A DNA stretch of 64,000 nucleotides from Nansenia antarctica (GCA_963989245.1 OZ022339.1:88537957-88601956); one strand, 5' to 3'. Positions 10,025-21,331 are shown, numbered from the stretch's first letter. Notes: generated by a model from the sequence alone, not told the origin. A program made the numbers and translations.

Positions 10025-10813
10025 GGTACCCGGATGCTACGTTCGGTGGTGGTATATAAGAGACGGAAGGGCGGAGTCAGTCAGAGTGTGTGTAGAGAAG
10101 CCGAACGAGAGAGAGAAGTAGAACGAGAGAAGCAACGAAGCCGATCTAAGATGGCGGATTCAGCAGCGCGCACCCCGTGCAGCAACTGAAGACGCCAGGA
10201 AAGCGATTCTTGAGTGAGCCACTGTAGCCTGTTAGTTGTGTTCCCGTTGGACCGCCTTGCCAGCGGCCGGCTGTTCAACGTTGGACCAAGCGGGACGCCA
10301 GCTGGACATTAATCGTCGTCTCCACGAGCGAACACAGACTCCCGCGGAGCTTCTACGCGGACCACGCACATGCCATTCGACCAGGCCTCAACGCGCACCA
10401 CGCCACTGGACTATAAGCCTGTTCAGGCCAGGGACTATCAGTGAGTGATTGAGAGTGTGTGTGGCCGGCCGGGTGGGAATGTATATATGGGGATGTATAC
10501 AACCGTCGTGTAATAAATGTGTTGTTCATCTGTAATACCGTGTGTTAGTTGTTTGTAGCTTCAATGCTAATGCTAGTTGTTTGTAGCTTCAATGCTAATG
10601 CTAGTTGTTTGTAGCGCTAATGCTAATGCTAGTTGTTTGAAGGCTAATGCTAATGCTAGTTCCCTTGCTAATGCTAACGACCTTAACTGCTAGTCTAACG
10701 GTTTGCTGTCGCCCCCTGCCTGTATCCTCCTATACTGCCTATTTAGCTCCCTTAGTTAGATAACCAGCCCTTTCCTAAAGTATACAGTCCTTTTCAGCTA
10801 CTCCCTGGTTACA
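10025..10813 (+). mobile_element. Diverged BEL/Pao LTR relic inside the CACTG element
   Basis: This block parallels the LTR of the Pao element at 22,605-32,454. Shared pieces in the same order are GGGCGGAGTCAGT, CAGGCCTCAACGCGC, TTCAGGCCAGG, GTGTGTGTGGCCGGC, AATAAATGTG, CGCCCCCTGCCT and the exact LTR 3' end CTACTCCCTGGTTACA (ends 10,813). It keeps a TATA box (GGTATATAAGAG, about 10,050). The first 200 bp of the LTR is missing and no target duplication is seen, so it is either a truncated solo LTR or sequence captured by the DNA transposon. Confidence 0.75.
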
Positions 10814-10859
10814 CCAAGAAGGAGCTTCAGCCATCGATCGACAAGAAGTGTCCAAGTTA

Positions 10860-12069
10860 ATGAAGGAGACTTACTACCTGCAGCGCTGCTGCTTGAACAC
10901 CTCACCAGCCCCTTCCTTTGGAACAATCAAAGCCAAGTGGCCTTTACTTTGCACTCAAAAAGGCATCATTGATCACTTTCAAATGCTGACCGACATCCAT
11001 GTTGGCAATGTCCTTGCACAGGCGCTGCAAGAAAGCGGGCAAGTCTTAATTGACTTTTTCAAAAATTCACCAACCAACAACCAAGTGAAAGAAGTGCTTA
11101 GGAAGACCGGAGATGGGATGGTGTCCATGGTCCTCAGGCTACTGATGGCCCACTTTCGAGAGGGGGAGGAGGGACTGCTACTCCATGCAGACGTAAGTAT
11201 TTCTATAACACAGCCAGTGTAGTTACACTCACATGTGCTCACTCAGTCAATCATTCAGTCACTCATTTGTGTGTCCTGCAGAGGTCTACTACTGCTGTGG
11301 ATGTCGAGTCAACTCTTCCGCTCTCTGGGAGTCCTCGGCTGATCATTCGAGGTATGTGTCATGCTTGCTCGCTCACTCTCATTCACATAATCATACTCAC
11401 TCGCTCACTCACTTCCCTCATATGCCTTTAGATGACACTCTGGATGGGCCGTGGCTGTTGAGCATCGAAGGACAGGTGATTTGCGAAGGCCAACAACCAA
11501 CCCTGTTATCTGGCCTCGCAGCGCTCTTCTCAACATACTATGTCTTCAACCTTGCCTATCAAGAAGAGGCTGCAGCCACTCTTGAATTCATTCAGAGGTC
11601 AGTCACACTAACTTGAAAACAAATACACTACATCACTCAAATGTTTTACTTTTATGGTGACCTCTTAATTCCAATAGGGGTGAGATTTTCAAAGTGACAG
11701 TACCATTGACTTTGGTCATTGCCGTGTGTCTACGCCTGGTCATTTTTCAGTGACTGGGCATTTTTCAATTAAAGGAGGTTGTTCTTTCAAACGCGTTTAT
11801 GGAACTGATGTAAACAAAACCTGATGTTTATTTATTTAAACATCCGCTAGCGTCTCTCTCCTAAGCAATGTGTTATCTTTGTTTAATCTTTCAGGCGCTT
11901 CATTGGCATAAATCCTGACAGGGGTACGAAGGCCAGCAAGGGGAAAGTGACTTCAAAGAGGACCGGACGAGTAGTGCATAAGAAGCCAGTAATGGTCAAC
12001 CCACACGTGTCCACTCTTCTCAGGAGGTTTACAGACTTCCAGTACAACCTGGGGAACAATGGTGACTAA
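10860..12069 (+). CDS. Four-exon cargo gene of unknown function (fish-type repeated protein family)
   Basis: Coding segments are 10860-11192, 11282-11351, 11432-11597 and 11895-12069. All junctions have GT/AG and consistent phases, giving 247 residues from the first ATG with no internal stop. The frame is also open upstream (SAIDRQEVSKL), so the true start may be in an earlier exon. Visible blocks are LMKETYYLQRCCLN, IKAKWPLLCTQKGIIDHFQM, LLMAHFREGEEGLLLHAD, GSPRLIIR, LLSIEGQVI, FSTYYVFNLAYQEEAAATLE, FIQRRFIGINPDRGTKASKG and VNPHVSTLLRRFTDF. I recall this block order from uncharacterised, often multicopy fish proteins annotated as SAMD3-like, but that is memory, not a search. No transposase catalytic motif is seen. 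The gene starts directly downstream of the Pao-type LTR, whose TATA box could drive it. A possible alternative exon lies at 12,219-12,259. Confidence 0.7.
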
Positions 12070-12534
12070 ATCAGGTAATTTCATATTTTATTTATATTGT
12101 CCTGTTATTTTTATTGAAAACAGTATGCACTCAGTATTTTATTATTTGCATTCTGTAGTTCTCATTTTCACCAGAAGGGGACGTAAAAGTGCCACAACTA
12201 ATGATTTTTTATCCCCAGATGCCAAGGAGTCTGGAGAAGAGCAAGATTACTTTAAAAGGTACCTGAATGCACATCACAATCCACCCAATGTCAGACCACT
12301 ATACTAATGGATGGGAATTACAGAACTCTTCCCTTTCTGTAAGATTGTAGCCATCACCATGTATTCACCCGACCAGTGCCTTATGCCTGTAATGCTGTTG
12401 CATTTCTTATCAATTGGTGGAAATGGCCTAGGTGCCAAAATGTCACTTTGCCTTAACAGCTATTTTTCTACTCTGTAGGGTCCTGCTGAGAAAGACTTTC
12501 GACCCGTATGCCAATGTGCGCCACTGTATGTCCA

Positions 12535-12805
12535 GAGGTTCCAAGACCCTCCCCCATCGCTGCAGGCCCCCCCTCCAAGACCCTTCCCCCATCGCTCCAA
12601 GACCCTCCCCCATCGCTGCAGGCCCCCCCTCCAAGACCCTTCCCCCATCGCTCCAAGACCCTCCCCCATCGCTGCAGGCCCCCCCTCCAAGACCCTTCCC
12701 CCATCGCTCCAAGACCCCTCCCCCATCGCTGCAGGCCCCCCCTCCAAGACCCTTCCCCCATCGCTCCAAGACCCCTCCCCCATCGCTGCAGACCCCCCCT
12801 CCATG
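12535..12805. repeat. 56-57-bp minisatellite, about 5 copies
   Basis: The unit contains ATCGCTGCAGGCCCCCCCTC and CCAAGACCCTTCCCCCATCG. GCTGCAGG recurs with spacing 56, 56, 57, 57. It produces long spurious proline-rich (plus) and glycine-rich (minus) open frames. Confidence 0.92.
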
Positions 12806-12997
12806 AACCTCCTGCTGAGAGACTTTTGACCTGTGAGTCTTGCATGCCAACATGTGTGCTCCATCTAAGGCAACTAGACCTTCTACACTCTATACGATTG
12901 TTATAATTTACTCTATTCTTTCTCTGCACATTTTTTTCGGTTTAATCCTAATTTTATTTAAAAAAAAAAAAAAAAATGCTGTATGTCCTTCAAATAG

Positions 12998-13199
12998 GCT
13001 AGGTGCACCAGCTCCTCTATTTCCTGAAAGGAAGTGGGCATCTTTACTTCCTGTCCTATACTATTGGTATTGGTAGTGATTAATCAGGTGTGCGCTGGGT
13101 GTGCCACACACCTGATTAATCACTTAATCCAATAGTATGAGACAGGAAGTAAAGATGCCCACTTCCTTTCAAGAAGTAGAGGAGCTGGTGCACCTAGCC
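12998..13199. repeat. Long imperfect hairpin, about 100-bp arms
   Basis: The left arm starts AGGCTAGGTGCACCAGCTCC and the right arm ends in its complement (GGAGCTGGTGCACCTAGCCT). The centre is ACCTGATTAATC-type sequence. It is probably a small foldback MITE nested in the CACTG element. Confidence 0.85.
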
Positions 13200-13429
13200 T
13201 ATTCTCTCCAGCATTTCTTATTTGTTTTGCATATACCACATGGTGTGGCAAGTGATGGCATTTATGTTATTTGTCAGTCAAGTTCAAATTATTTGTGTAC
13301 ATTTGATTACATGTAAAATAAATAGGTTAAAATGTAGTTGTGCTTCTCTTGACTCTTCTCTGCTGTTCAGTACAAGTTTTTCATTCAAGCCTACTGCCAG
13401 TAATGCACTGTAAATGTACTAAGTGGATA

Positions 13430-13781
13430 CAGCATTTAGCTGTCTTTTATTGTTACTGTAACTCCAAAATTACTGTAATTTATGGGCAGCAAAATACCGT
13501 AAAATAACAGTCATGACGCTGACAGTAAGTTACTCTAAAATGATAAAGCCCAGTATGTTACTGTATTTTGATATTACAGTAAGATGTTGAAATCCTGTAA
13601 AAGTACAGTATTCAACTGGTCGCACTGCTGCCTGTATTTTACCGTAAAATCTATTAAATTTGTATTTTACTGTATTTCAATATTACAGTAAGAATAAGAA
13701 ATACCGTAAAAGTACAGTATTCAACTGGTCGCACTGCTGCCTGCATTTTACTGTAAAATTTACGGCCAATTTTTTACAGTG
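13430..13781. repeat. Subterminal repeat array of the CACTG element
   Basis: Repeated TTTTACTGTAAAA/TTACAGTAA motifs. A unit of about 105 bp containing AAGTACAGTATTCAACTGGT occurs twice (near 13,598 and 13,703). Such arrays are typical transposase-binding regions. Confidence 0.75.
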
Positions 13782-13783
13782 TA

Positions 13784-14226
13784 ATCATCCAGAGAGATTC
13801 ACTAACTGGGGACAGTTGCTGTGTAGAGAGGGTTTGTCTGGACGCTGTTACTTGGAGGTTGAGATGAAGGGTCAGAGTGTTTGTACAGCAGTCTCATATA
13901 AAGACATCAGTAGAACAGGGGGAGGTAAGGAGAGTAAATTTGGATTAAATGACAAGTCCTGGATGTTAGACTGCAATAGTGATGGTTATATTTTCTATCA
14001 TAATATTGTTCAGACTGAAGTATCAGGCCCTCGGTCCTCCAGAGTAGGAGTGTACCTGGATCACAGGGCAGGTGCTCTGTCCTTCTACAGCGTCTCTTCT
14101 GACACAATGACCCTCCTCCACAAAGTCCAGACCACATTCTCTCAGCCCCTCTATCCTGGGTTTGGGCCTAATTGGAATTGGGGTGACAGTGCTGAGCTGT
14201 GTGATCTTAGAGCTCCCCATAAGTGA
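13784..14226 (+). CDS. finTRIM B30.2 exon, right part (SPRY) and stop
   Basis: Continues HPERFTNWGQLLCREGLSGR ... KFGLNDKSWMLDC ... RVGVYLDHRAGALSFYSVS ... LYPGFGPNWNWGDSAELCDL and ends LRAPHK-TGA. These are the canonical SPRY strands. It joins in frame with 9823-9927 once the element is removed. Confidence 0.92.
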
Positions 14227-14870
14227 GTGATGCTTTATCATAACCTACTATTCTGTAGAAATATCTTTCTCTGTGATTTGGTTTTAAGAGTTTATATGTA
14301 ATTATTTTCCACTTCAATGCCTCTCAGAGCTCAGATTGAGCTCTCTCTGTGAAGTCTAGAATCTGAGATTATTGAAGCCCAATCCTGTGATGGTGTCAAC
14401 AGTCAGAGGATGCTCATGTCTGGTCAGGTTGGACCTCTATTACATATTCCAGGGTTCATGTCTGGTCATATTGGACCTCTATTACATATATCCAGGGTTC
14501 GGGTCATCTTCATTTGAATGGGTCAATGATTGCAGGGGACATATGTTTGACATATCTGAAGCTAAGCAGAACACTTACTGGATATCTACTATAAAAACCA
14601 TCAACCTGTGTTGTACAAAATCAAATAATCAATATTAAATAAATCGTAATCTTTAAATTGAGAAATGTGGTCTTGCTTCTTCTATTCCATGACTGTTGAA
14701 TGACTCTGTGGACCCCTCAAGACTCAATTCCCTCAAATTCAAGGACCCAACACGGCATAGTTTGAGACAGATGTAGATGAGAATTTATATAAGAACTATC
14801 CGCTCAGAGACAACAATTAAAAAGAGAGGCTTGAATGTGTGCACTAGATGGTCTCTTGCCTTCTTCTTTT

Positions 14871-14873
<3 letters not shown>
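14227..14873. other. TRIM 3' flank, no further gene
   Basis: AT-rich. Two copies of a TCATGTCTGGTCA-GTTGGACCTCTATTACATAT-like unit lie at about 14,413-14,496, and AATAAA is at about 14,638. No other coding signal. Confidence 0.5.

Positions 14874-14921
<48 letters not shown>
14874..14921. repeat. (GA)n microsatellite
   Basis: About 24 GA units. Confidence 0.95.
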
Positions 14922-14925
<4 letters not shown>

Positions 14926-15147
14926 AATTCAAGCACTTTCAATGACCCATGTGTATTTTCTAAAACTTTTAAGGCCTTGATTTTTTCCCCTCAAATTCAC
15001 AAACTTTCAAGGATTTCAAGGACCCGTGGGAACCCTGACCTCCTAACCTCTGGGAACAACATGGTGCTAATGTGTGCTAGCGAAGTTAACGTTGAGCAGC
15101 TAGCAATGACTAGAGTCTGGGAAGGAGCCATCCTCCTCTCTGTGTCT

Positions 15148-15350
15148 CCTTATTGAGATGAGACGGAGGAGAGAGACTAGGGGAAGCTGTTCCTCTCTGT
15201 CTCCTTATTGAGATGAGAGAGACTAGGGAAGCTGTTCCTCTCTGTCTCCTTATTGAGATGAGAGGGAGGAGAGAGACTAGGGGAAGCTGTTCCTCTCTGT
15301 CTCCTTATTGAGATGAGAGGGAGGTGAGAGACTAGGGGAAGCTGTTCCAG
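15148..15350. repeat. About 55-bp tandem repeat, 4 copies
   Basis: The unit contains GACTAGGGGAAGCTGTTCC and TCTGTCTCCTTATTGAGATG; spacing is 45, 55 and 55 bp. Confidence 0.88.
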
Positions 15351-15899
15351 TGGGTCAGTTTCTTGTTTGTACATACGCTCAACTTTCGCTCAGCAGCCCA
15401 TACATTCATGTGTGGAGGGTAGACCCACTGACAGTAAATGAATGGACATATTGAAGTCTGACATCATCCGATTAATTTCAATAGTTGTAGCTTGTGATGC
15501 TAATTAAGCCCTTTTACTTGGCTACGACAAAGTAATTATAGCTAATGTAAAAATATATGAAACATTGTTTGTGGCAGATTTTTTCTTTAGGACTCCACCA
15601 CCTAGCTAGTTAGCCAACGTGCATCATGGCTAGAATGGTTGCATGTTATGGTTATTTCAATTAACGCAGCTTGAGTTTGAATCCAAATGAGTTTCCTCTA
15701 CGGTACAGGGGATAGACTTACCTTTATTTGAGATTTGTTGATTTCCATAGACAGTGTTATTGTCCTTCGACTTGTTGGGGTATTCTTCATCATGTCTGTG
15801 TGCAACGTAGGTCTTCACTGAGTAGCCGCGTTATTTCATCAGTAACTAAGACAACCATAATGACATCATTCATCACCACCCCATGCAATGCCGCTGCCT

Positions 15900-15944
<45 letters not shown>

Positions 15945-16789
15945 TCCCATGCAGCATTCATGGTGTCACGCTCATAACAGATGACAAAGAAGCACAGGTG
16001 AGACGCCACGTTGACGTTTGTCTCTGACGTTTTATTTGAGTCGTTACAACATGGCTGGTAGGAGTTAAGAAGAGCAAGACATGAGGAGGGTCTGGGTAAC
16101 GCTTGGGGCCGGAGGGAGGGATGGAGGGGTTGGAGGGAGGGATGGAGGGGTGAGAGGAGGAGGTTTTTTCCTCAATGTGAGTTCATATACAGCTCCTGTA
16201 GAAACGACCATACAGGCCCTCTTTAAGAGACGAGGCTGAATCCCAAACCAACCCCTAGACACTACTCCCTGGATACAACTGTAGAGCTGAGAGACTAGGC
16301 TGAACCCCAAACCAACTCCTACACCCTGAACACAACTGTAGATCAGTACACTAGACCAGTGAGAATCCCACCTGGCCTATCAAAGCGCAAGGTGGAGCTA
16401 CTGCACCAATCAAAAGCTTGCAGATACACAGGGGTCTAGGAAGTACGGACTAGTGGCCGATTTGGGATTCAGCAAGAGAGGGAACGAGGGATGAATATCT
16501 ATTTTAAGGCCCAATCCCATTTCAAATGTTAACCCCTTCCCCTCGTTTTGGAGTGCCACACGCTTATCGGCTTGCCCCTAAAACAGAGTTACAAGGGGTA
16601 GTGGTTGAAATCTTCCCCTATGAAATGGGATAGCTCTTCAAGACCCTGACACGTCATCAGTAGTATCATAGAAATACATGGACGCTCACGATTCGTTCAA
16701 AACTTAAGTTTCACGCTATCAATCGATCAAACAAGTTATCAATTAAGAACAATGCTTCATTGCCAGGCCAGTTAATGACAGAATAGCGG
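15351..16789. other. No gene recognised
   Basis: Contains (GT)n at about 15,904-15,944 and a GGAGGGATGGAGGGGT repeat near 16,110-16,155. No exon-like open frame with a recognisable family. Confidence 0.4.
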
Positions 16790-17436
16790 TGCTCTGTAGG
16801 CTAGCAACCCGTGCTCCTACCCTGCCAGTCTGTAGGCTAGCAACCCGTGCTCCTACCCTGCCAGTCTGTAGGCTAGCAACCCGTGCTCCTACCCTGCCAG
16901 TCTGTAGGCTAGCAACCCGTGCTCCTACCCTGCCAGTCTGTAGGCTAGCAACCCGTGCTCCTACCCTGCCAGTCTGTAGGCTAGCAACCCTGCTCCTACC
17001 CTGCCAGTCTGTAGGCTAGCAACCCTGCTCCTACCCTGCCAGTCTGTAGGCTAGCAACCCTGCTCCTACCCTGCCAGTCTGTAGGCTAGCAACCCGTGCT
17101 CCTACCCTGCCAGTCTCTAGGCTAGCAACCCGTGCTCCTACCCTGCCAGTCTGTAGGCTAGCAACCCTGCTCCTACCCTGCCAGTCTGTAGGCTAGCAAC
17201 CCTGCTCCTACCCTGCCAGTCTGTAGGCTAGCAACCCTGCTCCTACCCTGCCAGTCTGTAGGCTAGCAACCCGTGCTCCTACCCTGCCAGTCTGTAGGCT
17301 AGCAACCCTGCTCCTACCCTGCCAGTCTGTAGGCTAGCAACCCGTGCTCCTACCCTGCCAGTCTGTAGGCTAGCAACCCTGCTCCTACCCTGCCAGTCTG
17401 TAGGCTAGCAACCCGTGCTCCTACCCTGCCAGTCTG
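16790..17436. repeat. 35/36-bp satellite array, about 18 copies
   Basis: The unit is CTGTAGGCTAGCAACCC(G)TGCTCCTACCCTGCCAGT in two length variants (AACCCGTGC, 36 bp; AACCCTGC, 35 bp) that alternate in blocks. The open frame at its left is spurious. Confidence 0.95.
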
Positions 17437-17980
17437 CACTGATATTAGAGGAGCGGTACCAAGTGCAACAACTTTTATGCCAGACTTTAGTTAAATTTAG
17501 GGCGTCATGCCATCAAAGGGGGGAAATGCGGCATGGAAATATGTCAAAATACGGGACTGTTATGCACAAATCAGCCTGTAGCTGTAGCCACCCATTTCGT
17601 GTGGACAGTTGACAAGGCATTTATATTGGTTAGCATGTTGTCTGCTTGTTGGTGTTTGAATGTTGTTGTTTGTTTATGGTGATTTGTGTGGTGTGGTCTC
17701 GTTTGGTCTGCTCTCGCGTGGTTTGGGAAATCACGCGTCAGTTGGCCTTTCTCCGTTGCTGTTTTCGATAATGGCGGCGCACTTTGAGCCAGGAGCGGCT
17801 GTTGTTCTGGACTTGCTGCGGCAGGAACAGCTAGCTTCCAAGACTACAGATTCATAGACAGCATTCCCTTTATAGCATGCAGCCAACGAGGTATTTACGT
17901 TCTGTGTGTATTTCATTTGTATTGAACTGTGTTGTACATGCAATGTTATGTTGTTATGCTAGCCAAGCTAACCGTGAATA
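17437..17980. other. Dispersed-repeat fragment and a possible short first exon
   Basis: About 17,495-17,580 matches 52,385-52,466 (shared pieces such as ATGCCATCAA/ATACCATCAA and GCACAAATCAGCCT/GCACAGATCAGCCT), so it is a dispersed repeat. An ATGGCGGCG start at about 17,771 opens 28 codons (MAAHFEPGAAVVLDLLRQEQ...) preceded by a GC-richer stretch. It could be a first exon but I see no continuation. Confidence 0.3.
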
Positions 17981-19975
17981 GGGGCTTTTCCATTGACCGG
18001 CCTGGCACGGCTCGGCTCAGTTCGCTTCGGCCCGCTTTTGAACAGTTCTGGGTACTGGCGCTTTTCCACTATACACGAGAGACCAGGATCGAGTAGGAGG
18101 AGTAGGAGATAGTAGGCGGAGTTACGCGTCATAACAGCGCGCCATGGTGGTGACGTATATTTTCACAAGACACAACACAGCCACAACAACAGCAACATGG
18201 AGGAACTTGCAGCTATCCTATGCCTGTCCCTCGGCATGTGGTATATTATTAATATATAATGTTTTTTTGGAGAGAAAAGAGAGAAGACAGAAGAGCGAAG
18301 ACAGAAGGAAGGATACTCGAAAGAGGAATGCTGAAAAGAGAAAGAAACTTATGTGGGCTATCGTAAGGAGATGGCTACTATTTTACCTCACTGTAGCATC
18401 ATTGTTATGTTCAGCATATGAGACGGCTACTGCCTGATTGTCTGCATGTTTAAATCATTTCTATTGGATTTTGTTCTACACATAATAAAGTCATGTTTTT
18501 TGAACCCTTAAAAAAAAAAGCCAGTGGCTTTCTTGGGTTTTTATCCTGTTAGTTGACCTTGTATGTAATATGTACATTCATGTACCTACTTCTGCAAATC
18601 TTCTAATAAAGTTTTCAATCAATCAATCAATCAAAAACCACTGCCTTCACTTGTCTGCTTTATGAACTGTAGCATCATTGTTATGTTGAGCATATGGGAT
18701 TGGGAAGCGATGTATTTCTACGAAAAGGCTGACTGACGCGGGGCTCCAATCTCCGCGTTTATAGAGTGCTCCGGTGTCTTGCTGGTAGTCAAATATATGT
18801 ATGTATATATACAGCATATGGATGTTACGTGCCTGTTACCTGCCGATTTCAGTTCTAGTAGTTTAGATCTCGCAACCAGGGAAACGCCGACAAGACGCGA
18901 ATCTACCGGCATTTGACTCATGAGTGAACGGCGAAAATGGCCGGACGGCACAGCTTGGGATTCCATTGAAGTTGAAGTTGACATCCAGTCATCCGCTCAC
19001 TGCTCTCCATCAAAAATGGCACATCCATCAATAATATGACATAATAACAACTGCTCTGATTAGATTGCTTAGATTGTTAAATACATCAACGGGGGGAAAA
19101 GCGAGATGAACTCGCGAGTATCATGCGGTGCTTTATGAACTGTAGTATCATTGTGTGCCGTGTTATTCACGGACAAACACGGTGCCCTTTGCGGGTTAAT
19201 AACTTCGGTTTACCGTGGGTTAGGATAACAATTCAAACGTGTCCGGATAGGGGAGAGGACAGGGAATCCAAAACCATTTGAATGGTGTAGATCCTACACT
19301 CCTATCACCGTCGACAGCGCGGAGCGAATTCCCTGTTAAAACGATTCTCGCCCCTGCTGTCAACTTTCAAACAGCAGCAAGCGGTGCTGCGAGCAGCAGC
19401 GGGTGAACTCCCGGTTCATCGAGTTTACGGTTAAAAGCATAACTTCTCGGGGTGTCAGCGCGGTGGTTAAGGGCTCAAAATGACCGTAGACCGATGGTGA
19501 AGTTAGCAAAGGAGTATTGTGTTTGTACCACCTCCACAGCCGGTGTTATTCACGGGCAAAGACTAAATATAATAGCGATTTTTGTGTTATGCCTGTTGTA
19601 AATAAAAGTTCTATGATTCATTGAAATGACATTAAACTAAGATAATACGATGGTCAGCATAATTTTTCGAATCTTTATTAATAAGCTATTACAGAAACTG
19701 TAGTGACATTTTCCAAGAGCGAATGTGGTATTTCAAGATGGCGGTTAGTGAAGAAATCTATGAACATAGGATGACGATTTCCATTGACCAATCAACGGTG
19801 TGCAGCGTCACACATCACACGCAGCCTGGCAAAAAGATCCGGATCTAAAAATTTAGACCCTGGTATTGAAGGGGAGCTAAAGAAGCGAGCCGAGCCGACC
19901 TGACGCGACCTGGGCCGACATATGGAAAAGCGGAAAAGAAGCTGGCCCGGCCTGGCCCTGTAATGGAAAAGCGCC
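17981..19975. mobile_element. About 2.0-kb Harbinger-like non-autonomous DNA transposon
   Basis: The ends are GGGGCTTTTCCATTGACCGG and its imperfect inverse near 19,950-19,975 (TGTAATGGAAAAGCGCC). Inverted similarity continues for some tens of bases (CGGCCTGGC; CGAGCCGAGCCGACC). G/C-rich GGxGCTTTTCCATT ends are common in fish PIF/Harbinger elements; no clear 3-bp duplication remains. The interior contains a short ORF from an ATGGAGGAACTTGC start near 18,197 and two AATAAA sites, but no intact nuclease. Confidence 0.6.
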
Positions 19976-21242
19976 AAATGTTTGTTCTTATAGTTTTCAC
20001 GGTGCTGTTGGAGATGAATAAAACCAATACATCAGAAGAAGAAAGCCACTTGTGTCATCGTGCTTGGAGGGAGTTACACAGCCATAAAACATTGTTGTAA
20101 CGTTAGCTAGCTAGCTAGAGACATCTGCATACTAGCGATTATGTTCTGCTTGTGTGTGGTAGTAAAACAAACTGGTGATCTCTTTATTCCGTTCTACTCT
20201 CCGTGCTCCGATATGCTACCTAATTTCCGTGCCCTCTCAAAGGGGTATACCCCTATATCAGATGAACATCACAGCAACGCCCGGTTATACTGCGTTTCTG
20301 TCTAAATCTATAGTTTCTAGAGCCATGGCGTGTCATAATGATGGTATTAAGAGGTGGAATAATTCAGGTAGGACATCACTGAAGGCCTAGGTGTGAAATG
20401 CACCGCCCGCCACTGCCTGATTCATTGAAGCCCTAACGAGTAAATCACCTTGGTCAGGACCTTAGTAATCATCTTCTCAAAAGGCAACAAAGAATAATCC
20501 AAAAGGGTTCCCAAACGTTTGCACAGGGCCCTTTTCCTTTTTTATCATTTAAAAACTTTAAAATAATTAAAATAAAAAGAAACCTTGCTTTAAAATTTCG
20601 AAGAATTATCAGAAAGGTGTCATGTTTAACTTTGTAGCATTTAGTGTTCAGGTTTGCTTTCAATCACTTGGAGATGAATTGTAACAGTCATTTAAACCAG
20701 GGGTGCCCTCATTTTTTGCACCCCACTGTACCTGTGGCAGTAAAGCTCTGAAGGTTCTCTGAAACAAAGCAAAGCTATTGATGAATCAATGACAATTACA
20801 TACATTTTTTTTCTACAGATCTTTCTTGTATCCATAAGGTTTATTATGTTTATTATTGTTGTGTATAATGTTTTTTCTATTGAACTGTATTGAACTGTAA
20901 CTGTAAGTAAACCAAACCATAACTTAACAAGTTTTCGCTTAGTCAAATGCTGCTGTATCAACTCATATTCTGCATCATAGAATATAGTTATTTAAGACAT
21001 TTTGTTCAGGTCATCATTGTGTTGTAATTATCACAATTAAAATAAAGTGTAAGGTGTGGATTACCACATAGCCACAATGGAACACGGTAATGTGTGAGTT
21101 TTCAATTGGGATTTAAATTCACTGCCTGTGTTGACAGGCCTAAAATGAAACTGACCCCAACCCTATGCAACCTACATACAGTGCCCTGCATAAGTAATGG
21201 GACAGCACGGTTCTTCAGCTCTTTCGGGCGGTTCATATATAC

Positions 21243-21331
<89 letters not shown>

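Larger units (their letters stand above)
9928..13781 (+). mobile_element. 3,854-bp DNA transposon with CACTG...CAGTG termini carrying a cargo gene
   Basis: The termini are CACTGTAAAAAATTG and CAATTTTTTACAGTG (15-bp perfect inverted repeat), flanked by TA at 9926-9927 and 13782-13783. Deleting the element plus one TA restores the TRIM SPRY reading frame, which proves the borders. Subterminal regions (9928-10010, 13430-13780) are full of TTTACAGTAA/TACTGTAAA motifs in both orientations, as in CACTA/EnSpm-type elements. CACTG is also the form of ends reported for animal CACTA elements, but a TA duplication would equally fit Tc1/mariner-like families, so the superfamily is uncertain. No transposase is recognisable. 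Inside are a Pao-type LTR relic, a four-exon gene, a 56-bp minisatellite and a 200-bp hairpin. Confidence 0.85.
7077..14226 (+). pseudogene. finTRIM-like E3 ligase gene, decapitated and split by transposons
   Basis: Six coding segments keep one reading frame: 7077-7337, 8827-9060, 9234-9393, 9592-9651, 9823-9927 and 13784-14226 (1,263 nt, ending in TGA). They encode the end of a RING finger, a coiled coil and a full PRY/SPRY (B30.2) domain, the layout of fish finTRIM/TRIM25-like ubiquitin ligases. Internal exons of 234 and 60 bp are typical of that family. Three lesions are visible. The RING N-terminus and start codon are missing at the hAT junction. The B-boxes are missing: the RING linker runs straight into the coiled coil. 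The SPRY exon is interrupted by the 3.85-kb element at 9928-13781. Removing that element and one TA restores the frame exactly (YPNHPERF). The intact downstream frame suggests recent inactivation or an alternative promoter. Polyadenylation signals (AATAAA) lie near 14,638. Confidence 0.85.

Noticed and set aside
10236..10448. Plus-strand frame before the cargo gene
   Set aside because: It lies within the LTR relic and has counterparts in the Pao LTRs, so it is LTR sequence.
12443..12929. Proline-rich (plus) and glycine-rich (minus) frames of 120-150 codons
   Set aside because: They come from a 56-57-bp tandem repeat inside the CACTG element.
16790..17436. CRISPR-like regular array
   Set aside because: The units are contiguous tandem repeats without unique spacers, in vertebrate DNA.
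17771..17857. Short gene start MAAHFEPGAAVV
   Set aside because: Plausible start context but only 28 codons and no following exon; kept only as a note.
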